Shown: one piece after another, positions 1 to 5,128 of the stretch
Numbering within the stretch: the stretch's first letter is position 1
How the letters are laid out: each line of letters opens with the position of its first letter
NCBI GenBank assembly: GCA_016202745.1
Contig: JACQOB010000123.1
Location: 1-5,801, forward strand
Direction of reading: 5' to 3'
Source of the DNA: Candidatus Aenigmatarchaeota archaeon
GTDB taxonomy: Archaea > Aenigmatarchaeota > Aenigmatarchaeia > QMZP01
Length of the DNA: 5,801 nt
The notes under the pieces: model-generated
What the model was told of the DNA's origin: nothing
Databases searched by the model: none
Seen by the model: the letters and a program-made list of their open reading frames with translations, nothing else
Made by a program: the position numbers and the translations under genes

Positions 1-136
1 AAACATGCATGTTTGCCATTACCTTATTATTAAATTCAAGAGTTATATGAGCATCATCCTCAATCCCCTCCCTTATGTAAGACTGCCCAACTGCCCTTGC
101 TGTTAATGGCATTTCTTCAAGATAATAAAGAAGCAT
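1..136 (-). CDS. Gfo/Idh/MocA-family oxidoreductase, internal fragment (both ends missing)
   Basis: The minus-strand reading frame is open from the window edge back past position 136. It reads LYYLEEMPLTARAVGQSY followed by IREGIEDDAHITLEFNNKVM and ANMHV. This matches the centre of Gfo/Idh/MocA dehydrogenases, where a [L/Y]YLLGEMP segment leads into AVGxSYLxxGxEDxAxxTLxFxNGVxAxxHVSW, best known in NAD-dependent UDP-sugar dehydrogenases. The family is about 320-350 residues, so this is a small central piece. The C-terminal part would continue beyond position 1. The N-terminal NAD-binding Rossmann domain should lie above about 140, but that DNA encodes a glycosyltransferase on the other strand. 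The ATG at 134-136 is therefore unlikely to be a true start. The fragment is AT-rich compared with the DNA next to it. The family call is from recalled motifs, not a search. Confidence 0.6.
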   Translation of the reverse strand, partial: MLLYYLEEMPLTARAVGQSYIREGIEDDAHITLEFNNKVMANMHV

Positions 137-139
137 TAC

Positions 140-721
140 GTGCTCCGCGTTGTGGACGACGCCATTGCGCATACGTATGTCCCCACGACAGTGTCCTCGT
201 GGGCCAGGCAGCGCAAGCGCTGGATGAAGGGCGGCATACAGGTCATAAAGACCAACCTGTCCCTGCTGTTCAACAGGCGCTTCCGTGGCCTTGGCTTCTA
301 TTCGCTTCCCATCTGGGCGTACTGGTACCTGCATTCCCTGATAATGGGCGCGCTCATCTTCTACCAGGTCTTTGGCGGCTACTACAGCTACTTCTACGTG
401 TACGGCGACGTGCTCTCGGCCAACGTCATCCTGTATTTCCTTTACTGGTTCTCATTCCTTGGCATCGTCAACCTGTCGTACCAGATGGCCATAAGCGCCA
501 TCGCGCCGAGCCTGCTGCTCGTGCTCAGCGTAATCATAAGCGTCCTTAACTACCCACTCTTCATTTACGCCTACAGGAAATACGGGGAGAAGATAGGGCC
601 CAGGGACGTCCTGGTGTTCGTTTTCCTGTTCCCGTACTTCCTGCTGATGCTCGCGTACCAGTTCGCGTCCAACATAAACTGGCTCAGGTCCCCCTACGGG
701 AGGAACTGGTGGAGGAAGTGA
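140..721 (+). CDS. Membrane GT2-family glycosyltransferase, C-terminal half only
   Basis: The frame encodes the C-terminal half of a processive-type family-2 glycosyltransferase, which transfers sugar from a nucleotide sugar at the cytoplasmic membrane face. Counting from the GTG at 140, residues 1-16 resemble the [Y/R]V.DAxAxTxVPTT segment. QRKRW at 24-28 is the QxxRW acceptor/product-binding motif. About four hydrophobic membrane segments follow (roughly 51-79, 93-114, 121-145, 156-175), then a basic tail. Similarity starts near position 134 (HYVLRVVDD), and an in-frame TAA lies at 104-106. The nucleotide-binding GT-A domain with its DxD motif is therefore absent. No SD or TATA precedes 140, so the GTG is only the first start available. 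The gene is truncated, either broken in the genome or joined to foreign sequence. It ends 1 bp from the convergent LysM gene. The product might be cellulose- or hyaluronan-like, or N-acetylglucosaminyl; the sequence does not tell. Confidence 0.75.
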   Translation: MLRVVDDAIAHTYVPTTVSSWARQRKRWMKGGIQVIKTNLSLLFNRRFRGLGFYSLPIWAYWYLHSLIMGALIFYQVFGGYYSYFYVYGDVLSANVILYFLYWFSFLGIVNLSYQMAISAIAPSLLLVLSVIISVLNYPLFIYAYRKYGEKIGPRDVLVFVFLFPYFLLMLAYQFASNINWLRSPYGRNWWRK

Positions 722-722
722 T

Positions 723-1100
723 TCAGAAACTTATATCCCCTCTCATTATTATGGGCTTCTGTTTCCTCTTGTGGGGTTCAGGTTCGAAAACAAGCTCTTG
801 CCCGGGAAATATCATATCCGGATTGTCCCCAATTACGTCCCTGTTTTGCCTGTAGATCTCAGGCCACCCGAAACCGATTTTTTTGCCTATCTTATCAAGG
901 TAATCACCTTTCTCAACCACGATATGGTATCTTGTTTCCCAGACCGCAGTCATGTCAAGATTAATTTCAATCTTTTCTTCAGGTTTCTTGACCGAAAATT
1001 CAGTGGGCTTTATATATGTTGTTATTTCCGATGCTGCACCAGAGGATATGCCCATAACCGTTGCAAAAGCCATGTTCCTCAGGAGAGAAGTGTACTTCAT
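723..1100 (-). CDS. Secreted single-LysM-domain protein
   Basis: 125 residues. Residues 1-24 look like a signal peptide: Lys/Arg at 2 and 8, hydrophobic stretch 10-19, then SSGAAS with probable cleavage near 23-24. A linker of about 30 residues follows. Residues 58-105 form one LysM domain: YHIVVEKGDYLDKIGKKIGF, a WPEIYRQNRDVI helix, then NPDMIFPGQELVF, the typical ending of the fold. A short basic tail closes the protein. LysM binds N-acetylated glycans such as peptidoglycan or chitin. In an archaeon the ligand would be surface glycan or glycoprotein, or a bacterial wall, and that is inference. The ATG at 1098-1100 is supported by the signal peptide and by a TATA-like box 26 bp upstream, which predicts a leaderless transcript. 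The gene is AT-rich. It is convergent with the glycosyltransferase fragment (1-bp gap) and divergent from the 408-residue unknown. Confidence 0.8.
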   Translation of the reverse strand: MKYTSLLRNMAFATVMGISSGAASEITTYIKPTEFSVKKPEEKIEINLDMTAVWETRYHIVVEKGDYLDKIGKKIGFGWPEIYRQNRDVIGDNPDMIFPGQELVFEPEPHKRKQKPIIMRGDISF

Positions 1101-1120
1101 GCTTGATGTTAGGCCGCAAT

Positions 1121-1130
1121 CAATTTAAGC
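1121..1130 (-). promoter_or_regulatory. TATA box for the LysM gene (leaderless)
   Basis: GCTTAAATTG on the minus strand is centred about 26 bp before the ATG at 1100. This is the archaeal TATA-to-TSS distance, so transcription should begin at or next to the start codon. The same core, GCTTAAATT, recurs at 2460 on the plus strand. Confidence 0.5.
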
Positions 1131-1163
1131 TTGAAACCTTTGCATGCGCCTGCGCCATGCGCG

Positions 1164-1174
1164 CATTTAAAGCT
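1164..1174 (+). promoter_or_regulatory. TATA box for the 408-residue gene
   Basis: CATTTAAAGCT is centred near 1169, which predicts a start of transcription around 1195. It lies inside the longer reading frame that opens at 1131. This argues that translation starts at the ATG at 1209 and not upstream. An AGGT (1199-1202) sits 6 nt before that ATG as a short SD. Confidence 0.5.
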
Positions 1175-1208
1175 TATTCTGCTATTCAGTAGCATTCCAG
1201 GTTATTCC

Positions 1209-2435
1209 ATGTCGGGCAAAATAGATGGCATAGCGGCAGAAGCGGAAAAGATAAAGGACCCTGTTGAAGCAATAAATTACATGTCAAGGAGGATGCAGGA
1301 GGAAAGCCGTGGCCCGCTGGACGCAAAAATGAGCAGACAGAGGAGGGTGGCAAGCAGGGAGGCGGCGCTGAACAGGCTCACCAGGATGTTCACCCGCTAT
1401 GAAACCTCGCCAACATTCCATGATCCGACTGTCGTCAGTGCAGAGATTGACAATGGGGCAACCACCAGCTTTGTTGTCCTGAAGGCTAAGGGCATTGAAA
1501 GGCCTTATGTCAAACACCTTATGTCAGACTCTACCTACAGGCTTTACCACCACGAAAGCGGCATAGTGGGCCTGGTGGAACGGAACAATGGCAGCCTGCG
1601 CATGACCACCAGAATTCCCGCAAGGATAGCGAGGGATATAACCGGCGAAATCAGCGTCACTTACCCCGGGATAATGGAAGGCCTTGGATTTGGCCCGCAG
1701 CCACTTGGCAGCGTTGAGGCGGGTTTTGACGGCGACCTCTCATACAGTGAATCATGGTTCCCGAAGCAATCCAACGTGACCAAAGATGTGAGCAAGAACA
1801 GCCTGGAAGCCGCGGCGCATCTTCCCTTCCCAGCCGCATTGGAGTTTTTGACTGCAATCGACACTAACCTGGCCGAGATGTACCTGCTGTTTGTGGAGGG
1901 CCATAAGCTGCTTGTCAAGAGAGTCTATGAACTGGGCCACGCATCCCATGATGTGGGCTCCCGCAGGGATGAACGTTTCATTCATGACTTTGAAGAATGC
2001 GATGATCTGAGAAGGAAATCAGAGGAGACCAAGCCTTCAGCATATAACATGATAGGCGAACCGTCCAAGATTGAGGTAATCACCACATACCGCAACAACA
2101 AGGTCCTCGGCAGGTTCTACAGGGCTGACATGCTTGGGGCCCCTGATTTCGTGACCGAGCTGCTCATTCCCGTTGGTGTATTGGCAAAGCTGAAAAAGGA
2201 AGCGACGAAAAGCGACATAGGGCTTGTTGATAAACTAGCGGAGGGGGACGCAATACCGCTGGAAGGGCTCAAAGAAGAGAACGGAAGGCTGAAGATGGAA
2301 GCAGAACTGTCTGGCGATTTCGTCTATTCCAGGCCGGCAAGCAGCAGGCGCGAATACGACACCCTGAGAAGGGAAATAGACTCCCTCGGCGCCAAATATC
2401 TCGAATGCAGGAAGCCGCTCTATGGGATGATGTGA
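1209..2435 (+). CDS. Conserved-looking protein of unknown function, 408 residues
   Basis: I do not recognise this protein. The frame opens at 1131, but a TATA box at 1164-1174 and an SD-like AGGT at 1199-1202 favour the ATG at 1209 (MSGKIDGIAAEAEKIKDP), giving 408 residues. It is soluble, with no signal peptide or membrane segment. The N-terminal 55 or so residues are charged and probably helical, with RQRRVASR. Residues of about 75-185 read as a beta-rich region (SAEIDNGATTSFVVLKAKG, then YRLYHHESGIVGLVERNNGS). The middle is helical (LEFLTAIDTNLAEMYLLFVE). The C-terminal third is charged and ends in a probable helix, REYDTLRREIDSLGAKYLE. I see no nucleotide-binding P-loop, zinc cluster or nuclease motif. 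Codon use and GC resemble the downstream PRPP-synthetase relative. A separate TATA lies between them, so co-transcription is possible but not required. Confidence 0.8.
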   Translation: MSGKIDGIAAEAEKIKDPVEAINYMSRRMQEESRGPLDAKMSRQRRVASREAALNRLTRMFTRYETSPTFHDPTVVSAEIDNGATTSFVVLKAKGIERPYVKHLMSDSTYRLYHHESGIVGLVERNNGSLRMTTRIPARIARDITGEISVTYPGIMEGLGFGPQPLGSVEAGFDGDLSYSESWFPKQSNVTKDVSKNSLEAAAHLPFPAALEFLTAIDTNLAEMYLLFVEGHKLLVKRVYELGHASHDVGSRRDERFIHDFEECDDLRRKSEETKPSAYNMIGEPSKIEVITTYRNNKVLGRFYRADMLGAPDFVTELLIPVGVLAKLKKEATKSDIGLVDKLAEGDAIPLEGLKEENGRLKMEAELSGDFVYSRPASSRREYDTLRREIDSLGAKYLECRKPLYGMM

Positions 2436-2459
2436 GTCCTAATCGGCTCCGAAAGATGC

Positions 2460-2469
2460 GCTTAAATTA
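2460..2469 (+). promoter_or_regulatory. TATA box for the leader ORF and PRPP-synthetase-like gene
   Basis: GCTTAAATTA is centred about 34 bp before the ATG at 2499 and predicts transcription starting near 2490. It would drive the 30-codon ORF and the 401-residue gene as one unit. It starts only 25 bp after the stop of the 408-residue gene. Confidence 0.45.
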
Positions 2470-2498
2470 GTTAGCCTTCTTTATTATCTTGTGGGAAA

Positions 2499-2591
2499 AT
2501 GAGGATAAACCTTGATGACATTGTTTTCGTGAAGTCGGAATACCAGCAGCACAGGGCCAACTATAAGGGGGTGGAATATGGCCAAGATTGA
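2499..2591 (+). CDS. 30-residue leader ORF resembling the N-terminus of the next gene
   Basis: ATG at 2499 and TGA at 2589-2591 encode MRINLDDIVFVKSEYQQHRA followed by NYKGVEYGQD. Residues 4-17 (NLDDIVFVKSEYQQ) align without gaps to residues 3-16 of the downstream protein (KIEDLVFVNSLYLQ). Seven of 14 are identical and most of the rest are conservative. In the matching codons, differences fall mainly at third positions (GTG/GTA, TTC/TTT, TCG/TCC, TAC/TAT), which suggests duplication of a translated segment. The ORF lies directly after the predicted transcription start and overlaps the start of the next gene by 14 bp in another frame, an arrangement suited to translational coupling. It could be a regulatory leader peptide or the stump of a tandem duplicate. 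Function unknown. Confidence 0.5.
   Translation: MRINLDDIVFVKSEYQQHRANYKGVEYGQD
2567..2573 (+). promoter_or_regulatory. Shine-Dalgarno site for the PRPP-synthetase-like gene
   Basis: GGGGGTG lies 4 nt before the ATG at 2578 and resembles the archaeal SD core GGAGGTG. It sits inside the leader ORF, so ribosomes translating that ORF would pass over it. Confidence 0.6.
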
Positions 2592-3783
2592 AGACCTTGT
2601 TTTTGTAAATTCCCTCTATTTGCAGAGGGGCGGCAGGAAGATATACAGAAACAGATTTGCAGAGACCGTGCAGAATGATGTGTACATAAAAGATCACCTT
2701 TCAAGGCACGCAAACATATCATACGGGCCGGCGATAATAGACTATCATGATGATGGCGAGCTGAGGATTGACATCAGGCCCAATGTCAGGAGGAAGCATG
2801 TCTATCTTTTCCACCCATTCCGCGGATATGATGGCGAACACGACTCAAATATCGGGGATAAAGCGCTCCGGCTGATACTCGATGGCATTGCAGGTGTCGG
2901 GAGGGCTGATAAAATAACGCTCGTGGCGCCATATCTTCCGTACGGAAGGGGCGACTGGCCTGACGGACCCAGGGTTCCTGTACCCGCCAAACAGGAGGCA
3001 GTATCCCTTGAGGAGGCTGCTATTGGAAAGCTTGCGCACGTCTTCACGTTTGACATGCACGCAAACCAGGCAATAGCCTACTTTGGGCATATAAGGCCGG
3101 ATAACCTTCCTTTTGTCAACGTGTTTGTTGACGCCATCAGGGACGATATAATCAGCCACAGGGACAATCTCGGATCCCTCTCGCTGGATGCCGGCGGAGG
3201 GAAGAGGAATGAAATGCTTTACAAAAGGGCGAAGAAAGTGCTTGGCGGCCAGGAAATACCTTCCTTCTGGATAGACAAGAGAAGGCCGCGGCCAGGCGAT
3301 GCAAAGGTGGCATATTGCTCCGGGGAACCGGAGAATTTGGTGTTATTGTCTTTCGACGACATTGCGGGCTCGGTAAACACGATCAGTGTAGCGGCAAAGG
3401 CGACAAAAGAAAAGGGGGCAAGCAGGCTTATTGTAGCTGCTACACACGGCATCCTAAGCGACAGGTACGACAGGAGGACAGACACCTCCAAGGCGGCTCT
3501 TGACACCCTTAGGGAATCCGGGGCCATGCTGTATGTGAGCAACTCGCTTCCGCATGCTGAACGGCTGGCTATGGAAAACCCCGACATTCTCAGGGTGCTC
3601 TCGCTTGAGCCAACGGTTGCCAGGGCAATATATGAGACAGAGACCGGCGGAAGTGTAAGCGCGCTCTACCGCGATTCCGAGGACAGGAACGAATACGAAG
3701 GCATACCGTTCACCGATGAGGACGGCCAGACGTGGAACATTGCCAAGGACGGCTCCCTAGTGAAGCCGCCGGATTCCGGGTGA
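2578..3783 (+). CDS. prs: Ribose-phosphate pyrophosphokinase (PRPP synthetase) family protein, divergent
   Basis: 401 residues, against about 285-320 for typical PRPP synthetases, which make PRPP from ribose 5-phosphate and ATP. Family motifs appear in order. KITLVAPYLPYGRGDW (112-127) stands for the ATP-binding ITAVIPYFGYARQDR segment. TFDMHANQ (157-164) matches VDLHADQ with the active-site His. LSLDAGGGKR (201-210) matches SPDAGGVKR. IDKRRPRPGD (232-241) carries the catalytic-loop Lys-Arg. SFDDIAGSVNT (258-268) is at the PRPP loop, and AATHG is at 287-291. The loop keeps the two Asp (260-261), but the usual TGGT reads SVNT, so the Gly-Gly pair is lost. RQDR is also changed to RGDW. Extra segments are an N-terminal stretch of about 40 residues and a C-terminal tail from about 350. 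The start is set by a strong SD. It may be an active variant, a different phosphoribosyl enzyme or a regulatory homologue. The fold call is firm; activity is uncertain. Confidence 0.8.
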   Translation: MAKIEDLVFVNSLYLQRGGRKIYRNRFAETVQNDVYIKDHLSRHANISYGPAIIDYHDDGELRIDIRPNVRRKHVYLFHPFRGYDGEHDSNIGDKALRLILDGIAGVGRADKITLVAPYLPYGRGDWPDGPRVPVPAKQEAVSLEEAAIGKLAHVFTFDMHANQAIAYFGHIRPDNLPFVNVFVDAIRDDIISHRDNLGSLSLDAGGGKRNEMLYKRAKKVLGGQEIPSFWIDKRRPRPGDAKVAYCSGEPENLVLLSFDDIAGSVNTISVAAKATKEKGASRLIVAATHGILSDRYDRRTDTSKAALDTLRESGAMLYVSNSLPHAERLAMENPDILRVLSLEPTVARAIYETETGGSVSALYRDSEDRNEYEGIPFTDEDGQTWNIAKDGSLVKPPDSG

Positions 3784-3799
3784 TTTTCTATACAGATCT

Positions 3800-4075
3800 T
3801 CAGCGGGCTTTACGACGACTAGCGTCCATCCAGTTCCACCATTTCAGCTTCCCGGGATCATGCTTCTTCCGCCCGGCGTAATACACCGCACACCTGAACA
3901 CGTACAGCAGGCACCTGTCCTGCGTCCTGCCTGCCAGCCTGTTGGACCTCTCATACAGGTCCTCGGGGCTCCTGCCTTTGAGGTCAGAAACCGAGCGTAT
4001 GCCCAGCTGCCGCAGGTAGCCTGCGATCTTGGGGCCGACGCCGGGTATTGACTGGAGCGGGTCACCAGAGGCCAT
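3800..4075 (-). CDS. Cdd1-like helix-hairpin-helix protein
   Basis: 91 residues. Residues 5-40 form a helix-hairpin-helix pair: LQSIPGVGPKIAGYLRQLGI, then RSVSDLKGRSPEDLYE. After this come the invariant-looking DRCLLYVFRCAVYYA (53-67) and a Trp-rich end, KLKWWNW (76-82). This order is typical of the small 'pathogenicity locus' Cdd1 family, whose molecular role is not known. The HhH motif implies non-specific DNA binding. Length is normal for the family. The ATG at 4073-4075 has a minus-strand TATA centred about 25 bp upstream, so the transcript is probably leaderless. It converges on the PRPP-synthetase-like gene with a 16-bp gap and is divergent from the small ORF at 4198. Confidence 0.85.
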   Translation of the reverse strand: MASGDPLQSIPGVGPKIAGYLRQLGIRSVSDLKGRSPEDLYERSNRLAGRTQDRCLLYVFRCAVYYAGRKKHDPGKLKWWNWMDASRRKAR

Positions 4076-4096
4076 ATTGCATTAATGGGTTGGGAT

Positions 4097-4104
4097 GATA
4101 TAAG
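4097..4104 (-). promoter_or_regulatory. TATA box for the Cdd1-like gene (leaderless)
   Basis: CTTATATC on the minus strand is centred about 25 bp before the ATG at 4075, which predicts transcription starting at or beside the start codon. Confidence 0.5.
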
Positions 4105-4124
4105 AACGGCAGCGCATGGAAAGA

Positions 4125-4134
4125 CATTTAAAAC
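4125..4134 (+). promoter_or_regulatory. TATA box for the small ORF at 4198
   Basis: CATTTAAAAC is centred near 4129, with predicted transcription from about 4154. It is followed directly by ACTATCT (4133-4139), a heptamer also found downstream of the TATA boxes at 4343 and 5108. The box lies inside the frame opened by the ATG at 4116, so that ATG would be upstream of the transcript. Confidence 0.4.
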
Positions 4135-4197
4135 TATCTCAAGACGGGCGCGGACCTTGCAGCGGCGCGCATACGGCCGACCACGGCAAAGGAAAAC

Positions 4198-4328
4198 ATG
4201 GCATATGTGCTCCAGAGGCGTTTTATGAGCTGAAGGACGAGGGCCTGGATGTCGCGGTCTTCGAGGACTTTTCGAGCCTGCTTACCGGGTCTTACACGCT
4301 TGACCAGCTTGAGTCGTATGACATTTAA
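4198..4328 (+). CDS. Small acidic protein of unknown function, apparently frameshifted
   Basis: I do not recognise it. The frame ending at TAA 4326-4328 finishes with a coding-like stretch, FYELKDEGLDVAVFEDFSSL followed by LTGSYTLDQLESYDI. The only ATG in that frame (4116) precedes the predicted TATA box, and the segment between reads as low-quality protein (DGRGPCSGAHTADHGKGKHG). The ATG at 4198 follows an SD-like AAAGGA at 4188-4193 and reads MAYVLQRRF before running into a TGA at 4231. A one-base shift at the TTTT run (4221-4224) would join the two parts into a 43-residue protein. A missing T in the assembly, a real frameshift mutation or slippage would all explain this. The GC-rich 4140-4190 stretch would then be a 5' leader. 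It is divergent from the Cdd1-like gene. Confidence 0.4.
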
Positions 4329-4342
4329 GGCTGGTAAAACGG

Positions 4343-4373
4343 AAGCTTTAAACGATAACACAAACCACTATCT
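4343..4373 (+). promoter_or_regulatory. Orphan promoter-like element
   Basis: AAGCTTTAAA (4343-4352) is followed 14 bp later by ACTATCT (4367-4373). The promoter at 5106 has the same AAGCTTTAAA and ACTATCT, 13 bp apart. No plus-strand gene follows here, because the next DNA is vapC on the other strand. It may be a leftover promoter or may drive antisense RNA to vapC. Confidence 0.3.
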
Positions 4374-4386
4374 AGCGCCCCACTCT
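4360..4386 (+). repeat. Direct repeat, left copy (partner at 5673-5699)
   Basis: Compared with 5673-5699, 22 of 27 bases match, and all five differences are C/T exchanges. The core is CACTATCYAGCGCCYCACT (Y marks the variable positions). This copy lies between the small ORF at 4198-4328 and the 3' end of vapC. The two copies have the same orientation and bracket vapBC and the two-gene operon. No integrase or transposase lies between them. Confidence 0.55.
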
Positions 4387-4387
4387 A

Positions 4388-4801
4388 TCACCCATCAACA
4401 ACAATGATCCCATCAATATTCTTGAAAGCCCTGTCAAATGTGGCAATATTCTTTATGCCCAGCTTCTCCACAAAGACCCTGCTGGTGCAGTCAGTGAAGG
4501 ACATTTTTTGCTGGTTGTCATTCTTGAAGATTTCCCAGGCCTCACGAAGAACCCCAAGATTGACAGGCTCCACGTCTGTATAGCTGAGTATGAACTTGCC
4601 AATAGCAATGGCAGTATCCAGATTTTTTGTCCTTGCAAGCGTCACAGTGAGAGTCTCGTCAAATACATAGTCAGATGTTATCATGCTACCGTATTTTCCA
4701 TCTAATATGTCAGACATGATTTTCTTTGCAATCTCATGGTTTTGGTCTGCCGAATTGCAGAACGAGACAAACATGTTGGCGTCAATGAATATAGTCATCA
4801 T
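4388..4801 (-). CDS. vapC: VapC-family PIN-domain ribonuclease toxin
   Basis: 137 residues, normal length for a single PIN domain. The acidic metal-binding residues are in place: D7 in TIFIDANMF, E49 in VFDETLT, D104 in SFTDCTSR and D123 in ATFDRAF, with the closing IIVVDG strand. VapC toxins are Mg-dependent RNases that cut tRNA, rRNA or mRNA and are held inactive by VapB. Two adjacent ATGs (4799-4801 and 4796-4798) are possible starts. The second, MTIFIDAN, begins like most VapCs and lies better spaced from GGATGAG, which spans the vapB stop. The gene starts 1 bp after vapB ends, so translation is coupled. Its AT-rich composition differs from the flanking genes, which fits horizontal acquisition. 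Target RNA cannot be told from sequence. Confidence 0.9.
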   Translation of the reverse strand: MMTIFIDANMFVSFCNSADQNHEIAKKIMSDILDGKYGSMITSDYVFDETLTVTLARTKNLDTAIAIGKFILSYTDVEPVNLGVLREAWEIFKNDNQQKMSFTDCTSRVFVEKLGIKNIATFDRAFKNIDGIIVVDG

Positions 4802-4802
4802 C

Positions 4803-5027
4803 TCATCCGTAGAGTATCTTATCTATCTCTTCACTTAACTTCTCTGTGCCTTTGCCGAAATTGAATGGCTTAAAATTGCGGATATCCTGGAGCGGTTTCC
4901 TCGTTTCCCCAAGCCAGTGGTTCATTGCCAGCGTAAGATATTTCCCTACTGGAATCCCTTCCCTCACTGCTTGTGCCTTAAACTCCCTGAACACCCTCTC
5001 ATCCACATCCCTCACGCTCAGCTGCAT
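4803..5027 (-). CDS. vapB: VapB-type antitoxin (ribbon-helix-helix)
   Basis: 74 residues. The N-terminal 40 have the ribbon-helix-helix layout: strand MQLSVRDVD, helix ERVFREFKAQAVREG, then IPVGKYLTLAMNHWLG as the second helix. This domain dimerises and binds operator DNA. The C-terminal part (FKPFNFGKGTEKLSEEIDKI plus LYG) matches the toxin-binding tail of archaeal VapB-like antitoxins, where FDFGKGTEKLSEEID-LYG is common. It is directly upstream of vapC with a 1-bp gap. A TATA box 25 bp before the ATG predicts a leaderless transcript. Palindromes over the promoter are likely autoregulatory operators. It is divergent from the operon starting at 5148. Confidence 0.85.
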   Translation of the reverse strand: MQLSVRDVDERVFREFKAQAVREGIPVGKYLTLAMNHWLGETRKPLQDIRNFKPFNFGKGTEKLSEEIDKILYG

Positions 5028-5051
5028 ATGTATTACTTGTCATACATGTAT
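5028..5051 (-). promoter_or_regulatory. Candidate VapB operator palindromes
   Basis: ATACATGTAT (5042-5051) is a perfect 10-bp palindrome that overlaps the vapBC TATA box. ATGTAT (5028-5033) and ATACAT (5042-5047) also form a 6-bp inverted repeat with an 8-bp spacer, covering the predicted transcription start. Ribbon-helix-helix antitoxins usually repress their own promoter through such sites. Binding here is inferred from position. Confidence 0.4.
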
Positions 5052-5057
5052 ATAAAC
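5048..5057 (-). promoter_or_regulatory. TATA box for vapBC (leaderless)
   Basis: On the minus strand GTTTATATAC is centred about 25 bp before the vapB ATG at 5027, which predicts a leaderless vapB start. Confidence 0.55.
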
Positions 5058-5105
5058 CCGATACTTTCTATTCCCTGCGCCTCTTCTAATAAGCGGCCAT
5101 CGCGT

Positions 5106-5127
5106 AAGCTTTAAATATCCTTTATAC
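5106..5127 (+). promoter_or_regulatory. TATA region for the two-gene operon
   Basis: CTTTAAATATCC (5109-5120) is a near-ideal archaeal TATA box, with predicted start near 5139 and a short leader. A second TTTATAC (5121-5127) is centred 24 bp before the ATG at 5148 and would give a leaderless message. Either could be used. Confidence 0.55.
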
Positions 5128-5128
5128 A

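Noticed and set aside
97..549. 150-codon plus-strand frame overlapping the glycosyltransferase
   Set aside because: It is out of frame with the QxxRW/membrane protein and gives a Pro/Arg/Leu-rich product without motifs, typical of a shadow in GC-rich DNA.
771..1106. 111-codon plus-strand frame opposite the LysM gene
   Set aside because: The minus strand carries a signal peptide and full LysM domain with its own TATA. The plus frame has no promoter and an odd, Cys/Phe-rich composition.
1131..1208. 26-residue N-terminal extension of the 408-residue protein, resembling a signal peptide
   Set aside because: It starts at a TTG ahead of the TATA box, so it would not be transcribed from that promoter. 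The ATG at 1209 has an SD.
3219..3587. 122-codon minus-strand frame inside the PRPP-synthetase relative
   Set aside because: It is antisense to conserved motifs (DAGGGKR, KRRPRPGD, AATHG) and has no promoter. It is a shadow.
4134..4361. 75-codon minus-strand frame opposite the small ORF at 4198
   Set aside because: It starts at GTG without an SD, is basic and motif-free. The plus strand gives the more protein-like sequence. Confidence in this choice is moderate.
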